64,000 nucleotides of DNA from Streptomyces antimycoticus (GCF_005405925.1 NZ_BJHV01000001.1:62001-126000); one strand, 5' to 3'. Numbered from the stretch's first letter, positions 43,198-52,059 are shown. The notes: generated by a model from the letters alone, not told the origin. Program-made: numbers and translations.

Positions 43198-44229
43198 TCA
43201 GCGGTCGGTGAGCGTCCCGGCGGTGACGACCTCGGTGCCGTCCACGGAGACGGTGCAGCCCCGCATGGCGATGTCGAGGTGGGCGTACGACTCGCGGCCC
43301 AGGACCGGGTGGGGACCGGTCGACCACAGGAAGTTCCCCGCGAACGCGCGGGCGTCCATGCCCATCAGCTCGTCCTTGCCGTACATCGCCGTGGCGAACC
43401 AGTCGGCCGTACGCATCAGGCCCCAGCCCATGTGGGACAGGCTGCGGGCCCAACGGTCCTGTGCGTCGTCGAAGAACGTCGACAGCATCCGGGCCTGGGC
43501 TCCGCCGGAGACCTTCTCGATGTGGCCGTCGGATACCTGAAGCGTGACGGGGCTGCTGACGTACTCCTTGAAGGGCAGCAGGATGTCGCCCTCATCCAGC
43601 ACGATCTGCCCGCCTGAGATCTCCGGCCAGCACAGCACCATGGTGCTCGGCCAGTGGTCCCAGCGGCCCGGATCGTCGGCGAAGCCGCACTGGAACTCCG
43701 GCTTGGCGCCCGCGAGCTGCACGGTCAGGTCGGTGCCCGCGGCCGAGGTGACCCGCATGACGGACGACCTCTCCAGCAGGTCGACGCCCTCCTGCACCTC
43801 CGCCTTGTCGCTTTCCTTGGGCAGATTGCGAATGAGCACGTCGGGCGCGTCGCAGATGAAGATGATGCGGGTGCCGGCCCGCCGGATCTCCTGCTGGACC
43901 GGCGCGTGGATGAAGCCCTCGCGGGTCAGGTCGACGACCAGGTCCGCGGATTTCAGCAGGTCCTGGGCGGCGCTGTCGTTGAGGACGGACAGCAGCCCGG
44001 GGCCCGCGCCGGTGTGTGTGCTCGGCATCGGCGCGGGGCTGCCCCCGGGAACGGTTGCCGCGATGACGTGTGCACCACATGCTTTGGCCGCGCCGAAGGC
44101 CGCCGCCACGTAGTCGCCCCGGCTGCCGGGCTCCGACAGTACGACCACGTGCTCGCCCTCGCGGACCTTGCACAGTCGCAACTCGCGGGTGAAGGCGTCG
44201 AGCAGATCGGCGGAAGAGAGATCGAACAC
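43198..44229 (-). CDS. nicX: 2,5-dihydroxypyridine 5,6-dioxygenase (NicX-like)
   Basis: 343 residues from GTG 44229, five bases after GGAGG. It belongs to the M29-aminopeptidase-like fold used by NicX, not the classical extradiol folds. Fe(II) ligands can be placed at His266 (SLSHMGWG), His317 and Asp319 (SYAHLDIAM); Pseudomonas NicX uses His265, His318 and Asp320. It opens 2,5-dihydroxypyridine to N-formylmaleamate. First gene of the operon, with an inverted repeat 177 bases upstream. An aminopeptidase annotation is the likely automated misreading. Confidence 0.87.
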   Translation of the reverse strand: MFDLSSADLLDAFTRELRLCKVREGEHVVVLSEPGSRGDYVAAAFGAAKACGAHVIAATVPGGSPAPMPSTHTGAGPGLLSVLNDSAAQDLLKSADLVVDLTREGFIHAPVQQEIRRAGTRIIFICDAPDVLIRNLPKESDKAEVQEGVDLLERSSVMRVTSAAGTDLTVQLAGAKPEFQCGFADDPGRWDHWPSTMVLCWPEISGGQIVLDEGDILLPFKEYVSSPVTLQVSDGHIEKVSGGAQARMLSTFFDDAQDRWARSLSHMGWGLMRTADWFATAMYGKDELMGMDARAFAGNFLWSTGPHPVLGRESYAHLDIAMRGCTVSVDGTEVVTAGTLTDR

Positions 44230-44405
44230 GTTTTCCTCCCAGGTCGCTTGCGGTACCGACCGCGGCCTTGTGGTGGGGGCGGGCATGCCGCGGCCAGGCT
44301 CTGAGGGCGGCGGTCGAGGGGAATGGCGAAGAGCGGACAGGGCACGGGGCCCCTCGCCGCCCATGGCGAACAGCGGACTCGGACCGGTTGCGTTGTCCGG
44401 CCGAT

Positions 44406-44433
44406 GGAGATAATCCGAACACGTACTATCTCC
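44406..44433. promoter_or_regulatory. Inverted repeat GGAGATA-N14-TATCTCC upstream of nicX
   Basis: GGAGATA (44406-44412) and TATCTCC (44427-44433) are perfect inverted repeats in the only long upstream spacer of the nic operon. A MarR-family regulator such as the one at 33711 would bind a site of this size. Confidence 0.55.
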
Positions 44434-44699
44434 GCTTGGCAAGGGGTGGTCCCGGAGTTAACACGGATCTTCTCCGGCGACGCCGGGGAGGGCCGTCACC
44501 GTCACGGCCCTGACCTGCGGTGGAAACGTTCGCATCCGATACCATGCCGCCTCGGCCCGCGTGGTACGTGGATTTTCCGTCAGCCGGGCAGGCGAATGGG
44601 CCTTCTCGTATATCGGCGCGTGGCCCTGGTCAGGCTCTTCCTCAACGGCGGAGTGGACGCGCCACGTTGATCGCCGGGCCGGCGACCCCGGGTTCGCGG
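44434..44699. other. Intergenic stretch between nic operon and LacI gene
   Basis: About 265 bases upstream of the nic operator and downstream of the LacI gene. Only short frames without recognisable domains are present; no clear terminator was seen. Confidence 0.35.
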
Positions 44700-45671
44700 T
44701 CAGCCGCTGGAACCGCGGACCACGAGTTCGGGTTTCAGGACGACATCACCGCTGCCGCCATCGAGGAGGGCGAGGGACGCCTCGACCATGCGCTCGGCGG
44801 TCGAGCCCAGGGTGGTGAGCCCCGGCGCGGCGGTGTCGGAGATGTAGGTACCGTCGAAACTCGTGATCGCGTACTCGGCGGGCACCCGCTTACCGGCGTG
44901 TTGAAGCGCTGTCAGCAGGCCGAGCGCGACAGTGTCGGCGGTGCAGATGATCGCGTCTGTGGCGCCGGGATTCGCGAGCAGGAGCCTGGCCGCCTCGATG
45001 CCGCTCGCCACGGTGAAGTTCGGCATTTCCAGAACCCGGTCGTCCGGCCCGGCGAGCGCGCGGAACGCGGTTGTGCGCTCGATGCTCGACGAGGAGTCTT
45101 CCTGGGCGTCGACCATCAGGATGCCGCGCCGGCCCCGCGCCCGCAGATGATCCGCGAGCAGGCGGACCCCCGCCGCGTTGTCGAGCCGTACCGACGGCGC
45201 TTCAACGCCTCGCGCACGGCGGTCGACCTGCACGACCCGGTTGGACCGCGCGAGCTCCGTGATCGCCGCGCCGCTCCGCTCGAACGCCGCGGGCACCACG
45301 AGTACCGCGTCCACCAGCACACGATCCATGGCGCCGAGCTGGCGCCGCTCGGTCTCCGGGCTCTCTCCCGTGTCGATCGTCACCAGCCGCTTGCCCTGAA
45401 GATCCAGGCGGCGCGAATACGCCGACACCAGCTCCGCGAAGTACGCGTTCGCGATCGCGGGAACGACAAGCGCCAACGAATCCGTCGACTGAAGCCGCAG
45501 CGCCCGCGCCGCCGCGTTCACCCTGTAGCCCAGTTCCTCGCATGCGTTCCGTACCCGCAGCGCCAGCTCCGGATCGACATTGCGCTCAACACCGGACAGC
45601 ACACGACTCGCCGTCGGCACCGACACCCCCGCGCGCGACGCCACGTCCTTCAAGCCGATGCGCGCGCCCAT
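44700..45671 (-). CDS. LacI-family repressor
   Basis: 323 residues from ATG 45671. HTH: IGLKDVASRAGVSVPTASRV with hinge LRLQSTDSLALVVP. Periplasmic-binding-like domain: IANAYFAELVSAYSRRLD, DAVLVVPAAFERSG, IICTADTVALGLLTAL and TSFDGTYISDTAAPGLTTLG. It is divergent from the ribokinase-like relic and the NCS1-GH operon. A GGAAA/TTTCC palindrome overlaps the rightward promoter, so it probably represses that operon in the absence of a sugar ligand. Confidence 0.87.
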   Translation of the reverse strand: MGARIGLKDVASRAGVSVPTASRVLSGVERNVDPELALRVRNACEELGYRVNAAARALRLQSTDSLALVVPAIANAYFAELVSAYSRRLDLQGKRLVTIDTGESPETERRQLGAMDRVLVDAVLVVPAAFERSGAAITELARSNRVVQVDRRARGVEAPSVRLDNAAGVRLLADHLRARGRRGILMVDAQEDSSSSIERTTAFRALAGPDDRVLEMPNFTVASGIEAARLLLANPGATDAIICTADTVALGLLTALQHAGKRVPAEYAITSFDGTYISDTAAPGLTTLGSTAERMVEASLALLDGGSGDVVLKPELVVRGSSG

Positions 45672-45727
45672 CCTGATCTCCCCTGGCTCGTGCCCGTCGA
45701 TGCTATCAGGGCGGTTTCGGCGACCCG

Positions 45728-45776
45728 TTGACGTGGCAGGGGCCAGCGTGCTTAGGTTCGGAAATGGTTTTCCCGA
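45728..45776 (+). promoter_or_regulatory. Promoter and LacI-type operator of the NCS1-glycosidase operon
   Basis: TTGACG (45728-45733) and TAGGTT (45753-45758) form a promoter-like pair with a 19-base spacer. Overlapping its downstream edge, TCGGAAATGGTTTTCCCGA (45758-45776) is a near-palindrome with perfect GGAAA/TTTCC arms, as in many LacI operators. Confidence 0.5.
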
Positions 45777-45828
45777 CGGGGAGAGTACGGCATGACGGCC
45801 CGCCGCAGGCTCTGGGGGCAGCGGGCGA

Positions 45829-46200
45829 GTGCTTGTCGCCGGTTCGGTGAACCTCTGCCTCGGCCGCACACCGCCGCGCCTGCCGCACGGTGCTGAGCGG
45901 ATTCGCACCACCGGGCGCTCGGAGGCGGGCGGAGGCAGGGGCGCGCACCAGTCCCTCGCCGGTCTTCTGCTCGCCCTCACCCCGGCCGCCCCCGGCGCCG
46001 ACGACGCGTTCACCGACGCGCCCGCCGCCCCTCTCACCCGCGGATTAGCGGTCCACCCCACCGCTTAGCGGTCCGCCTCACCGTCGTTTACGGGTCCGCC
46101 GCGGCCGCGGTGGCCGTCACCGCGGCCGCCGCACGCGGAGCCGCGTCGGCCCCGGACGCGGTCGAGGCGCTCCTCGAACGCGAACCCACGACTTCCCCGA
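45829..46200 (+). pseudogene. Ribokinase/PfkB-family sugar kinase remnant (internal deletion, frameshift)
   Basis: GTG 45829 reads VLVAGSVNLCLGRTPPRLPH then GGGRGAHQSLAG, a worn copy of the ribokinase start (VVGSxNxDLV ... GGKGANQAVA). It jumps directly to PAAPGADDAFTDAPAAPLTR, the GAGDAF anion-hole/catalytic segment with the first Gly lost, stops at 46068, and continues in another frame as AVRLTVVYGSAAAAVAVTAA then APDAVEALLE. Only the two ends of a 300-residue kinase survive. Confidence 0.6.
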
Positions 46201-46251
46201 ACTCAACCACCCGCCCCTCCCCCATCGCCATACGTCGAAAGGCGCCCTTCC

Positions 46252-47823
46252 ATGAGCAATGAGGCTCAGCAAGGTCGTAGAGGCACGACCGTCGAATCGA
46301 ACGGCGTCAATCCCGTTCCGGATGCCGAACGGCGCGGAAAGCCGCGCGGCCTGTTCGCCGTGTGGTTCGCCTGGAACATCTCGATCCTCGGCATCAGTTA
46401 CGGCATCTTCGTCTTCGGCCTCGGCCTGAACGTCTGGCAGACGATCGTCGCCGGGACCGCCGGCTACCTCACCTCGGCCACCCTCGTCGGCATCCTCGCG
46501 GTCGGCGGGCCCCGCACGGGGCTGCCGACCCTCGCCCAGACGCGCTTCGCGTTCGGCATGAAGGGGAACAGAATCCCCGCGTTCTTCGCCTACCTGTCCA
46601 ATATGGGATGGAAGGTGACGATCATCACGCTTGCCTCGACAACCGGGGCGAACCTGTTCGCGAAACTGTGGCCCTCGGTGTTCGCCGACACCGGCGGGTC
46701 GAGCACCACGTCCACGATCGTGCTGTGGTTCGTGCTCGTGCTCGCCGTGACGATGGCGGTCTCCGTCCTCGGCCACGAGCTCATCATGAAGGTCGAGGTC
46801 TGGATCTCGTGGGTGACCGGCATCATGACGGTCGCGTTCCTCGGATTCATGGTGCCCGAGATCGAGTGGGCACACCTCGGTGACACCCCTGCGGGCGGAC
46901 CGCTGGTGTTCACCGGCGGCATCATCATGGCGATGACCCTCGTCGGCCTCGGCTTCCTCAACTACGGCGGCGACTTCGCCCGTTACCTCCCGCGTGATAC
47001 CCCGGCGCGCGGCGTGATCAGCTGGACGGTCGCCGGGCTCAGCCTGCCGGTCGTCATCCTCCTCGCCGTCGGCGCGCTTCTCGTCGGCGGGGATTCGAAG
47101 CTCGGTGCCGCCGCGGCGTCCGACCCGATCGGGGCGCTCACCACGCTCCTGCCGATGTGGTTCTTCGTCCCGTTCTCCATCGTGATCGTCATCTCGCTCG
47201 TTTCGGCCGCCATCACCGGCATGTACAGCTCCGGCCTCGCGCTCATGGCGGTCGGCGTACCGCTGCGCCGTTCCGTGACGACCGCGATCAACGCGATCAT
47301 CATCGCGGCGGGCGCCTTCTATCTGCTGTTCATCTCCACCTCGTTCCTCGCCACGTTCCAGTCGTTCCTGTCGCTCATCGCCGTGATGATGGGCACCATG
47401 GGCGGCATCCAGCTCGTCGACTTCATCCGGCAGCGCCGCATGGGCTGGAACACCGATATGGCGAACCCGCGTGGCTACGGCGGCCGCGACGGGCGCTGGA
47501 CGGCGATCGTGAGTCTGATCACCGGAACCGTCGTCGGTCTCGGCCTCGTGACGAGCTCCGACCCGAACTTCGGGAAGATCACGGGATTCCTCCTCACCGA
47601 GAAGGGCCGCACCGGCGTGTTCGGGTCGAGCGGGCTCGGCATCGTCATCGCCTTGGCGCTCGGCGCCACGCTCTACGCGATCCTCACGTTCGGACTCCGG
47701 CTGGATCCGAAGCCCGACTACTCGCTCGTGACCGCGGGAGACACCGCTCGCGGGGAGGGCGGGCTCCAGGTACCGACTCCCGACACGGACGGCAGGCACG
47801 CTGCCGACCGCACGGAACGCTGA
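46252..47823 (+). CDS. NCS1-family nucleobase/cation symporter-like permease
   Basis: 523 residues from ATG 46252 with twelve hydrophobic segments. NCS1 features: LFAVWFAWNISILGISYGIF near TM1, GPRTGLPTLAQTRFAFGMKG in the TM2-3 loop, NYGGDFARYLPRDTPARGVI (TM6 region, NxxDxxRY-like) and LVDFIRQRRMGWNTDM after TM9. Family substrates include cytosine, purines, allantoin, hydantoins, and vitamins in fungi. It is in one operon with the glycosidase 56 bases downstream, so a base or a glycoside of it is a reasonable cargo. Confidence 0.85.
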   Translation: MSNEAQQGRRGTTVESNGVNPVPDAERRGKPRGLFAVWFAWNISILGISYGIFVFGLGLNVWQTIVAGTAGYLTSATLVGILAVGGPRTGLPTLAQTRFAFGMKGNRIPAFFAYLSNMGWKVTIITLASTTGANLFAKLWPSVFADTGGSSTTSTIVLWFVLVLAVTMAVSVLGHELIMKVEVWISWVTGIMTVAFLGFMVPEIEWAHLGDTPAGGPLVFTGGIIMAMTLVGLGFLNYGGDFARYLPRDTPARGVISWTVAGLSLPVVILLAVGALLVGGDSKLGAAAASDPIGALTTLLPMWFFVPFSIVIVISLVSAAITGMYSSGLALMAVGVPLRRSVTTAINAIIIAAGAFYLLFISTSFLATFQSFLSLIAVMMGTMGGIQLVDFIRQRRMGWNTDMANPRGYGGRDGRWTAIVSLITGTVVGLGLVTSSDPNFGKITGFLLTEKGRTGVFGSSGLGIVIALALGATLYAILTFGLRLDPKPDYSLVTAGDTARGEGGLQVPTPDTDGRHAADRTER

Positions 47824-47879
47824 CCGACCCGTGGCGGCGAGACCCGCGGGACTCGCCGCCGATCGAGGAGCTGACACCC

Positions 47880-50672
47880 TTGTCCGCACATGAGACCGCG
47901 CTGCGGCGATTCCGGAACCCGGACCCGTGGCATGCGCCCGCCGCCTACTGGTTCTGGCATCGACTCCCCGACAAGGACACGATCCGCGCCCAGGTGCGGC
48001 AGATGTACGACGCCGGGATCCGGAGCTTCCAGGTGCAGGCACGGTTGTCGTACCCCATCGAGGATTACCTGGACGACGGCTACCTCGCCGCGTGCCGTGC
48101 GGCGGTCGGGACGGCCGCCGAGCTCGGCATGGTCGTCGGCATCTATGACGACTACAACTGGCAGACCGGTCACGCCGCGGGCCGGGCCGTGACCGGGCAC
48201 GACGAACTGCGCGAACGGCACCTGTTCTGGGTACGGATCCCCGCGGGCGCGGGCGACGGCTCGCTCAGCGGGATCCGCTCGGCGACGGAGAACCTCGGCC
48301 CGGCCGCGATGGACTGGCACTACGAGGGCGGCGTCGTCGCCTGGGCCGACTGGCGGCTCGAGTACGCGCTCGTCGTGGATGGGGAGCAGGGCGCGGCCGC
48401 CGAGCGGCCCGAACTCGTCGACCGGGTGGACGGCGCCGCCGACAGGTGCCGTGTCCGCCTCGTCGAGCCCGTGCCCGACGGCGCGGAGGCGATCGTGTTC
48501 GTCTCCGCCCGCTGCGCGACCTCCCGGCTGGTGAACCCCGTCGACCCGGTCGCGGTCGATCGCTTCATCGAGGCCGGCTACCAGCCCTTCGCCGACGCCC
48601 TGGGCGACTTCTTCGGCTCCACCGTCGCCTACATGTTCTTCGACCAGCCGCACGCCGTGTACTACGACTGGGCGGAGCGCACAGGAGACCTGCGTTCGGC
48701 GATGCCGTTCCACGAGAGCCTGGCCGTCTCGATCCGGGAGCGCTGGGGCGGGCGGACCCCTCAGGTGCTCGCCGCCGTGCTCGACGGGGCCGACCCGGAG
48801 CGGCTGAGCCTCCGCGCCCAGTTCTACGAGCACTTCAGCGGCTACGCGATGGAAACCTTCCTCGGCAAGCTGCGCGCCTGGAGCCACGCCCACGGCCTGC
48901 GTCAGTCCGGCCATGAAGTCCTCGGGCACGTCGGCGGCTGGGCTCTGGACACCGCGTTCGCGAACTGGGACCTGCGCGTGAACTTCGGACTCGACCACTT
49001 CGGCGTGGACGGCTACCGCGACCTCACCGCGGTGGACGCGCAGGACGCCCTGGTGCAGCTCAGCCCCGTCTTCGGCGACTCGGTCGCCCGCCACCACGGC
49101 CGCGGCGGGACGATGGTCGAGCAGTACTTCGTCACCCCGCCCGAAGGCGGGACCCCGTGGTCCGGCCACTGGGGGCTGACCCTGCAGGAGTTGCGCACCA
49201 CGGCGATCAACCACCATCTGCAGGGCATGCGACAGATGATCTTCCATGGCTTCTACCAGACACACGGCCATGGAGACGATCACGAGTCGCTGCGGAATCC
49301 GCGCTTCGACTTCCCCCCGGGCATCAATTTCGAACCGTGGTTCACCGATCACCACCCGCGGTTCGCGCTCGAGAGCGCACGGCTGAGCGAATTCCTCGAA
49401 CCGGTGTCACCACAGAACGACGTGGCGGTCCTGTACCCGTTGCGCACGGTGTGGACCGCGGGTCAGCTCGGCGAGCAGGCGTCGGCGATGGGTGAGTGGG
49501 CCCGCGCGCTCACCGAAGCCCGGGTGGGCTTCCACCTCGTGGACGAACGCGATCTCGACACGGCCGCTGTGGAGGAGGGCGCGGTGTGCTTCGGGGACCG
49601 CCGGTACCGGGCGCTGGTGCTTCCCGCCGTGACAACGCTGCGCTCGGCCGCGTCGCTGCGCCGACTTCGCCGCCTGGCCGAATCGGGGGTACGGGTGCTG
49701 GCCGGCGGTGCGACGCCCACCGTCTACCAGGAGGGCCCACAGACCGCCGCCGAGGACTGGGCGGACCTCGCTCCCGCCGCGGAGGTGTTCGCTGCCGTCC
49801 CCGAGGAAGAGGTCCTGCGCGGGCTCGTCGCGCAGCGTGGGCGGGCAGAACCGACACTGCGCGTCCCCGCCGGCTCGGCGGTGCGCTGGCGCGGCGGCCC
49901 GGACGCGGCCGACGGCTTCCGTTTCGCGTGCTTCACCGAGACCGAGGGCACAGTGGAGCTCCTGCTGCCCGACGGGCCCTGGCATATCGAGGAGTGGGAG
50001 GCCGCCGACGGTACCGTGCGCATCCTCGAAGCAGCCGAGAACCCCGTCGCGTTGCGGCTGGAGCAGAACGCGTTGCGCCTGTTGCGTGTGTACCGGGGCG
50101 CAGAGCCCGCTTCGGGCCGGGCGGATGTCACGGAGGACTCCGAGGCGGCGGCCGGTCACGGCACACCGGAATGGTCGGCGCCGGAGGCGCTAGAGTCCGG
50201 CTGGCTGCTCGAGGTCGCCGAGGACGCGTACGAGGAGGCGGGCACCCGCCGTGACATCGCGGTGACGTGCGGCTGGGAGCGCCAGGGCCTTCCGGCGTTC
50301 GCGGGCACCGCCGACTATGTGCGGCAGATCGAGCTCGACGCGCCGGTCCCCCTGGAGCTGACGCTCCCGGCTGTCGCCGGAGCTGTGATCGTGTCCGTGA
50401 ACGGCGTACGTGCGGGGGCGCGCGCCTGGGCGCCGTACCGCGTCACGATCCCCGCCGACGCCCTGCGGCCCGGAGTGAACGAACTCCGCGTCCGGGTCGC
50501 GCCATCGGCGGCCAACCGCTACTACGCCGGGACCGGGCTCCGCGCAGGGCCCGAGCCGTGCGGGCTGCTCGCGCCGCCGCTGCTGCGCCACGCGCTCGCG
50601 GCCGCGAACCTCGGTGCGCTCCCGGGCGGTTTCGACTCCGGCCCGCGCTCAACCTCGATCCCGGAAGGCTGA
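47880..50672 (+). CDS. Large glycoside hydrolase, GH106/GH2-like
   Basis: 930 residues from TTG 47880, nine bases after GAGGAG; an upstream extension of the frame is antisense-like and was rejected. AAYWFWHRLPDKDTIRAQVR, YDAGIRSFQVQARLS and VVGIYDDYNWQTGHAAGRAV are the opening strands of the (beta/alpha)8 barrel of GH106-like enzymes. HEVLGHVGGWALDTAFANWD and GVDGYRDLTAVDAQDAL follow. The C-terminus is a beta-sandwich (VRQIELDAPVPLELTLPAVA, VSVNGVRAGARAWAPYRVTI). No signal peptide is visible, so it probably acts inside the cell on an imported glycoside. GH106 is known for alpha-L-rhamnosidase activity, but the neighbours point elsewhere. Confidence 0.75.
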   Translation: MSAHETALRRFRNPDPWHAPAAYWFWHRLPDKDTIRAQVRQMYDAGIRSFQVQARLSYPIEDYLDDGYLAACRAAVGTAAELGMVVGIYDDYNWQTGHAAGRAVTGHDELRERHLFWVRIPAGAGDGSLSGIRSATENLGPAAMDWHYEGGVVAWADWRLEYALVVDGEQGAAAERPELVDRVDGAADRCRVRLVEPVPDGAEAIVFVSARCATSRLVNPVDPVAVDRFIEAGYQPFADALGDFFGSTVAYMFFDQPHAVYYDWAERTGDLRSAMPFHESLAVSIRERWGGRTPQVLAAVLDGADPERLSLRAQFYEHFSGYAMETFLGKLRAWSHAHGLRQSGHEVLGHVGGWALDTAFANWDLRVNFGLDHFGVDGYRDLTAVDAQDALVQLSPVFGDSVARHHGRGGTMVEQYFVTPPEGGTPWSGHWGLTLQELRTTAINHHLQGMRQMIFHGFYQTHGHGDDHESLRNPRFDFPPGINFEPWFTDHHPRFALESARLSEFLEPVSPQNDVAVLYPLRTVWTAGQLGEQASAMGEWARALTEARVGFHLVDERDLDTAAVEEGAVCFGDRRYRALVLPAVTTLRSAASLRRLRRLAESGVRVLAGGATPTVYQEGPQTAAEDWADLAPAAEVFAAVPEEEVLRGLVAQRGRAEPTLRVPAGSAVRWRGGPDAADGFRFACFTETEGTVELLLPDGPWHIEEWEAADGTVRILEAAENPVALRLEQNALRLLRVYRGAEPASGRADVTEDSEAAAGHGTPEWSAPEALESGWLLEVAEDAYEEAGTRRDIAVTCGWERQGLPAFAGTADYVRQIELDAPVPLELTLPAVAGAVIVSVNGVRAGARAWAPYRVTIPADALRPGVNELRVRVAPSAANRYYAGTGLRAGPEPCGLLAPPLLRHALAAANLGALPGGFDSGPRSTSIPEG

Positions 50673-50678
50673 TCCACC

Positions 50679-50750
50679 TTGCTCAAGGGCTCGACCCGCT
50701 CCTGACCCCGGACCTGCTGTACGCGCTCGCGCGGATGGGACACGGAGACC
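50679..50750 (+). pseudogene. RbsD/FucU mutarotase N-terminal fragment
   Basis: TTG CTC AAG GGC at 50679 starts L-L-K-G; one frame away follows LDPLLTPDLLYALARMGHGD, the N-terminus of RbsD/FucU sugar mutarotases (MLKGIxPLLxPELLxxLAxMGHGD). Similarity ends at 50750. It begins six bases after the glycosidase stop, so it was the next gene of the operon. Confidence 0.6.
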
Positions 50751-51060
50751 CGCAGGCGACGCGCCACTCCGCCCCCACCCGAACCGATCGCCGCGCCGAC
50801 CAGCCCTCCCCTCTCCATGTCCATCGGCGCGATCGCCTCGGCGGTCTCCTGCACGCGTACCGACATGCTGCGTGACCAGCAGGGACGTAGTAATTACAGC
50901 CGCCCGGGGCGCCGTGATGGTGGCCCCACACGGTCTCCGGCGCCGGTGCCCCCATCGCCGTCGTCCGCGTCACCGCGGGCAGTCTGCCGGCGGTGACGCG
51001 GACACACACCAGAATCGACAGTTATGTGAGGTACGCCCCGATTGCGGGTAAAACAAGCTC

Positions 51061-51470
51061 GTGACCACCAAACCGTGGCGCCCGGTCACACTCGCGTCGG
51101 CCGTGCTCGTCCCTCTGGCGGCGGCACTCCGCACGGCCGGGAGTATTGCTCACGCTGAAACCAGCGAACAAGATCGCCCACGCGCTGCGGAGCAGCCTCG
51201 TCTACGTAGATCGCGCGTCCGGCGCACTGAGCGCCAGGCAGGCGCGCGAGCTGGCAGGCAGCATCCGCGGCAGGGGCGTGCCGCCCGGACGCCCGCCCCG
51301 TCTCCGTCGGCGAACGGCGCCCGTATTCGGACGCCGGTCCGGCCTACGGCCTTTGGGCGGGTGGGTACTTCGGCGGGTACGGGTCGATGCTGCTGCCCGG
51401 GTGGCGAACCGCGGGCGACGGCGAGACGGGTGTGGACCGCGACTGTTCGTTTGACACATGGGTTCTCAAA
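51061..51470 (+). pseudogene. Remnant of a small secreted protein
   Basis: GTG 51061 gives a signal-peptide-like start (VTLASAVLVPLAAALRTAGS then IAHAETSEQD). Later, in another frame, RPYSDAGPAYGLWAGGYFGG then CSFDTW looks coding. At least two shifts separate the parts. Family not recognised. Confidence 0.35.
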
Positions 51471-51484
51471 GCAAGGAGAGCGAC

Positions 51485-51868
51485 ATGCTGCTCATAGGGC
51501 TCATCATCCTGGCCGCGGCGGCTGTCATCGGCGTGGTAGGCGTGCTGAGCAACCTCGGCGGTGGGCACGCGCTCACCGATGGCTTCTCTGTGTTCGGCTT
51601 CAACGGCGCCGGCTACACCGGAACGGTGTTTCTCTCCGGGATCGTGATCGGGGCCGCCGCCCTGCTCGGGCTGAGCCTGATGATGGCCGCCGTGCGCCGC
51701 AGGCATGCGCGCCGAAGGCTCACACGGCACCGCCGGGAGGCCGCGCCGGTCGACCGGGATCGCGATGCGGTGGCTGACAGACACGAGCCCGCGGACGACG
51801 AGTCCGCCCGCGGCACTCGGCGCCATGGCCGACCGCATCTCTTCGGGCACCGCACCGCCCATCGATAG
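51485..51868 (+). CDS. Small two-helix membrane protein
   Basis: 127 residues from ATG 51485 after AAGGAGAGCG. Two membrane helices (MLLIGLIILAAAAVIGVVGV and GTVFLSGIVIGAAALLGLSL) with a Gly-rich loop, then a basic and acidic tail rich in Arg and His that should be cytoplasmic. Similar small proteins are common in Streptomyces next to CsbD-like genes, as here. No function is known. Confidence 0.7.
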   Translation: MLLIGLIILAAAAVIGVVGVLSNLGGGHALTDGFSVFGFNGAGYTGTVFLSGIVIGAAALLGLSLMMAAVRRRHARRRLTRHRREAAPVDRDRDAVADRHEPADDESARGTRRHGRPHLFGHRTAHR

Positions 51869-51885
51869 GAAGGCAGTGACTACTC

Positions 51886-52059
51886 ATGAATGTCGGGAAG
51901 AAGATGGCCCACACGGCCGAAGCGGTCCGAGGCAGCGCCAAAAAGGCGCTCGGCCGGGTCACCGGTAACCGCCGCATGCAGGCGGAAGGGCACGGCGACA
52001 AGGTGAAGGGCAACACCAAGCAGTCCGGTTCAAAGATCAAGGACGCATTCCGGCACTGA
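51886..52059 (+). CDS. CsbD-family stress protein
   Basis: 57 residues from ATG 51886, with AGGAAGG 11 bases upstream. MAHTAEAVRGSAKKALGRVT, GNRRMQAEGHGDKVKGNTKQ is a CsbD repeat: amphipathic, Lys/Gly/Ala-rich, with the K-x-x-x-GR-x-T-G-N and E-G motif. CsbD is a general stress (sigma-B regulated) protein in Bacillus. It follows the membrane protein gene by 17 bases and is probably co-transcribed. Confidence 0.85.
   Translation: MNVGKKMAHTAEAVRGSAKKALGRVTGNRRMQAEGHGDKVKGNTKQSGSKIKDAFRH

Noticed and set aside
43198..44229. Leucyl aminopeptidase M29
   Set aside because: The fold is related, but the His/His/Asp positions match NicX and every neighbouring gene belongs to the nicotinate pathway.
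47157..47879. Longer N-terminus for the glycosidase
   Set aside because: The frame extends upstream through the NCS1 gene but is non-coding in character. TTG 47880 has GAGGAG at the right spacing and the family fold begins just after it.
46117..48042. Leftward 641-codon frame
   Set aside because: It is antisense to the NCS1 permease and the start of the glycosidase; the Arg/Asp/Glu-rich translation is typical of a shadow.
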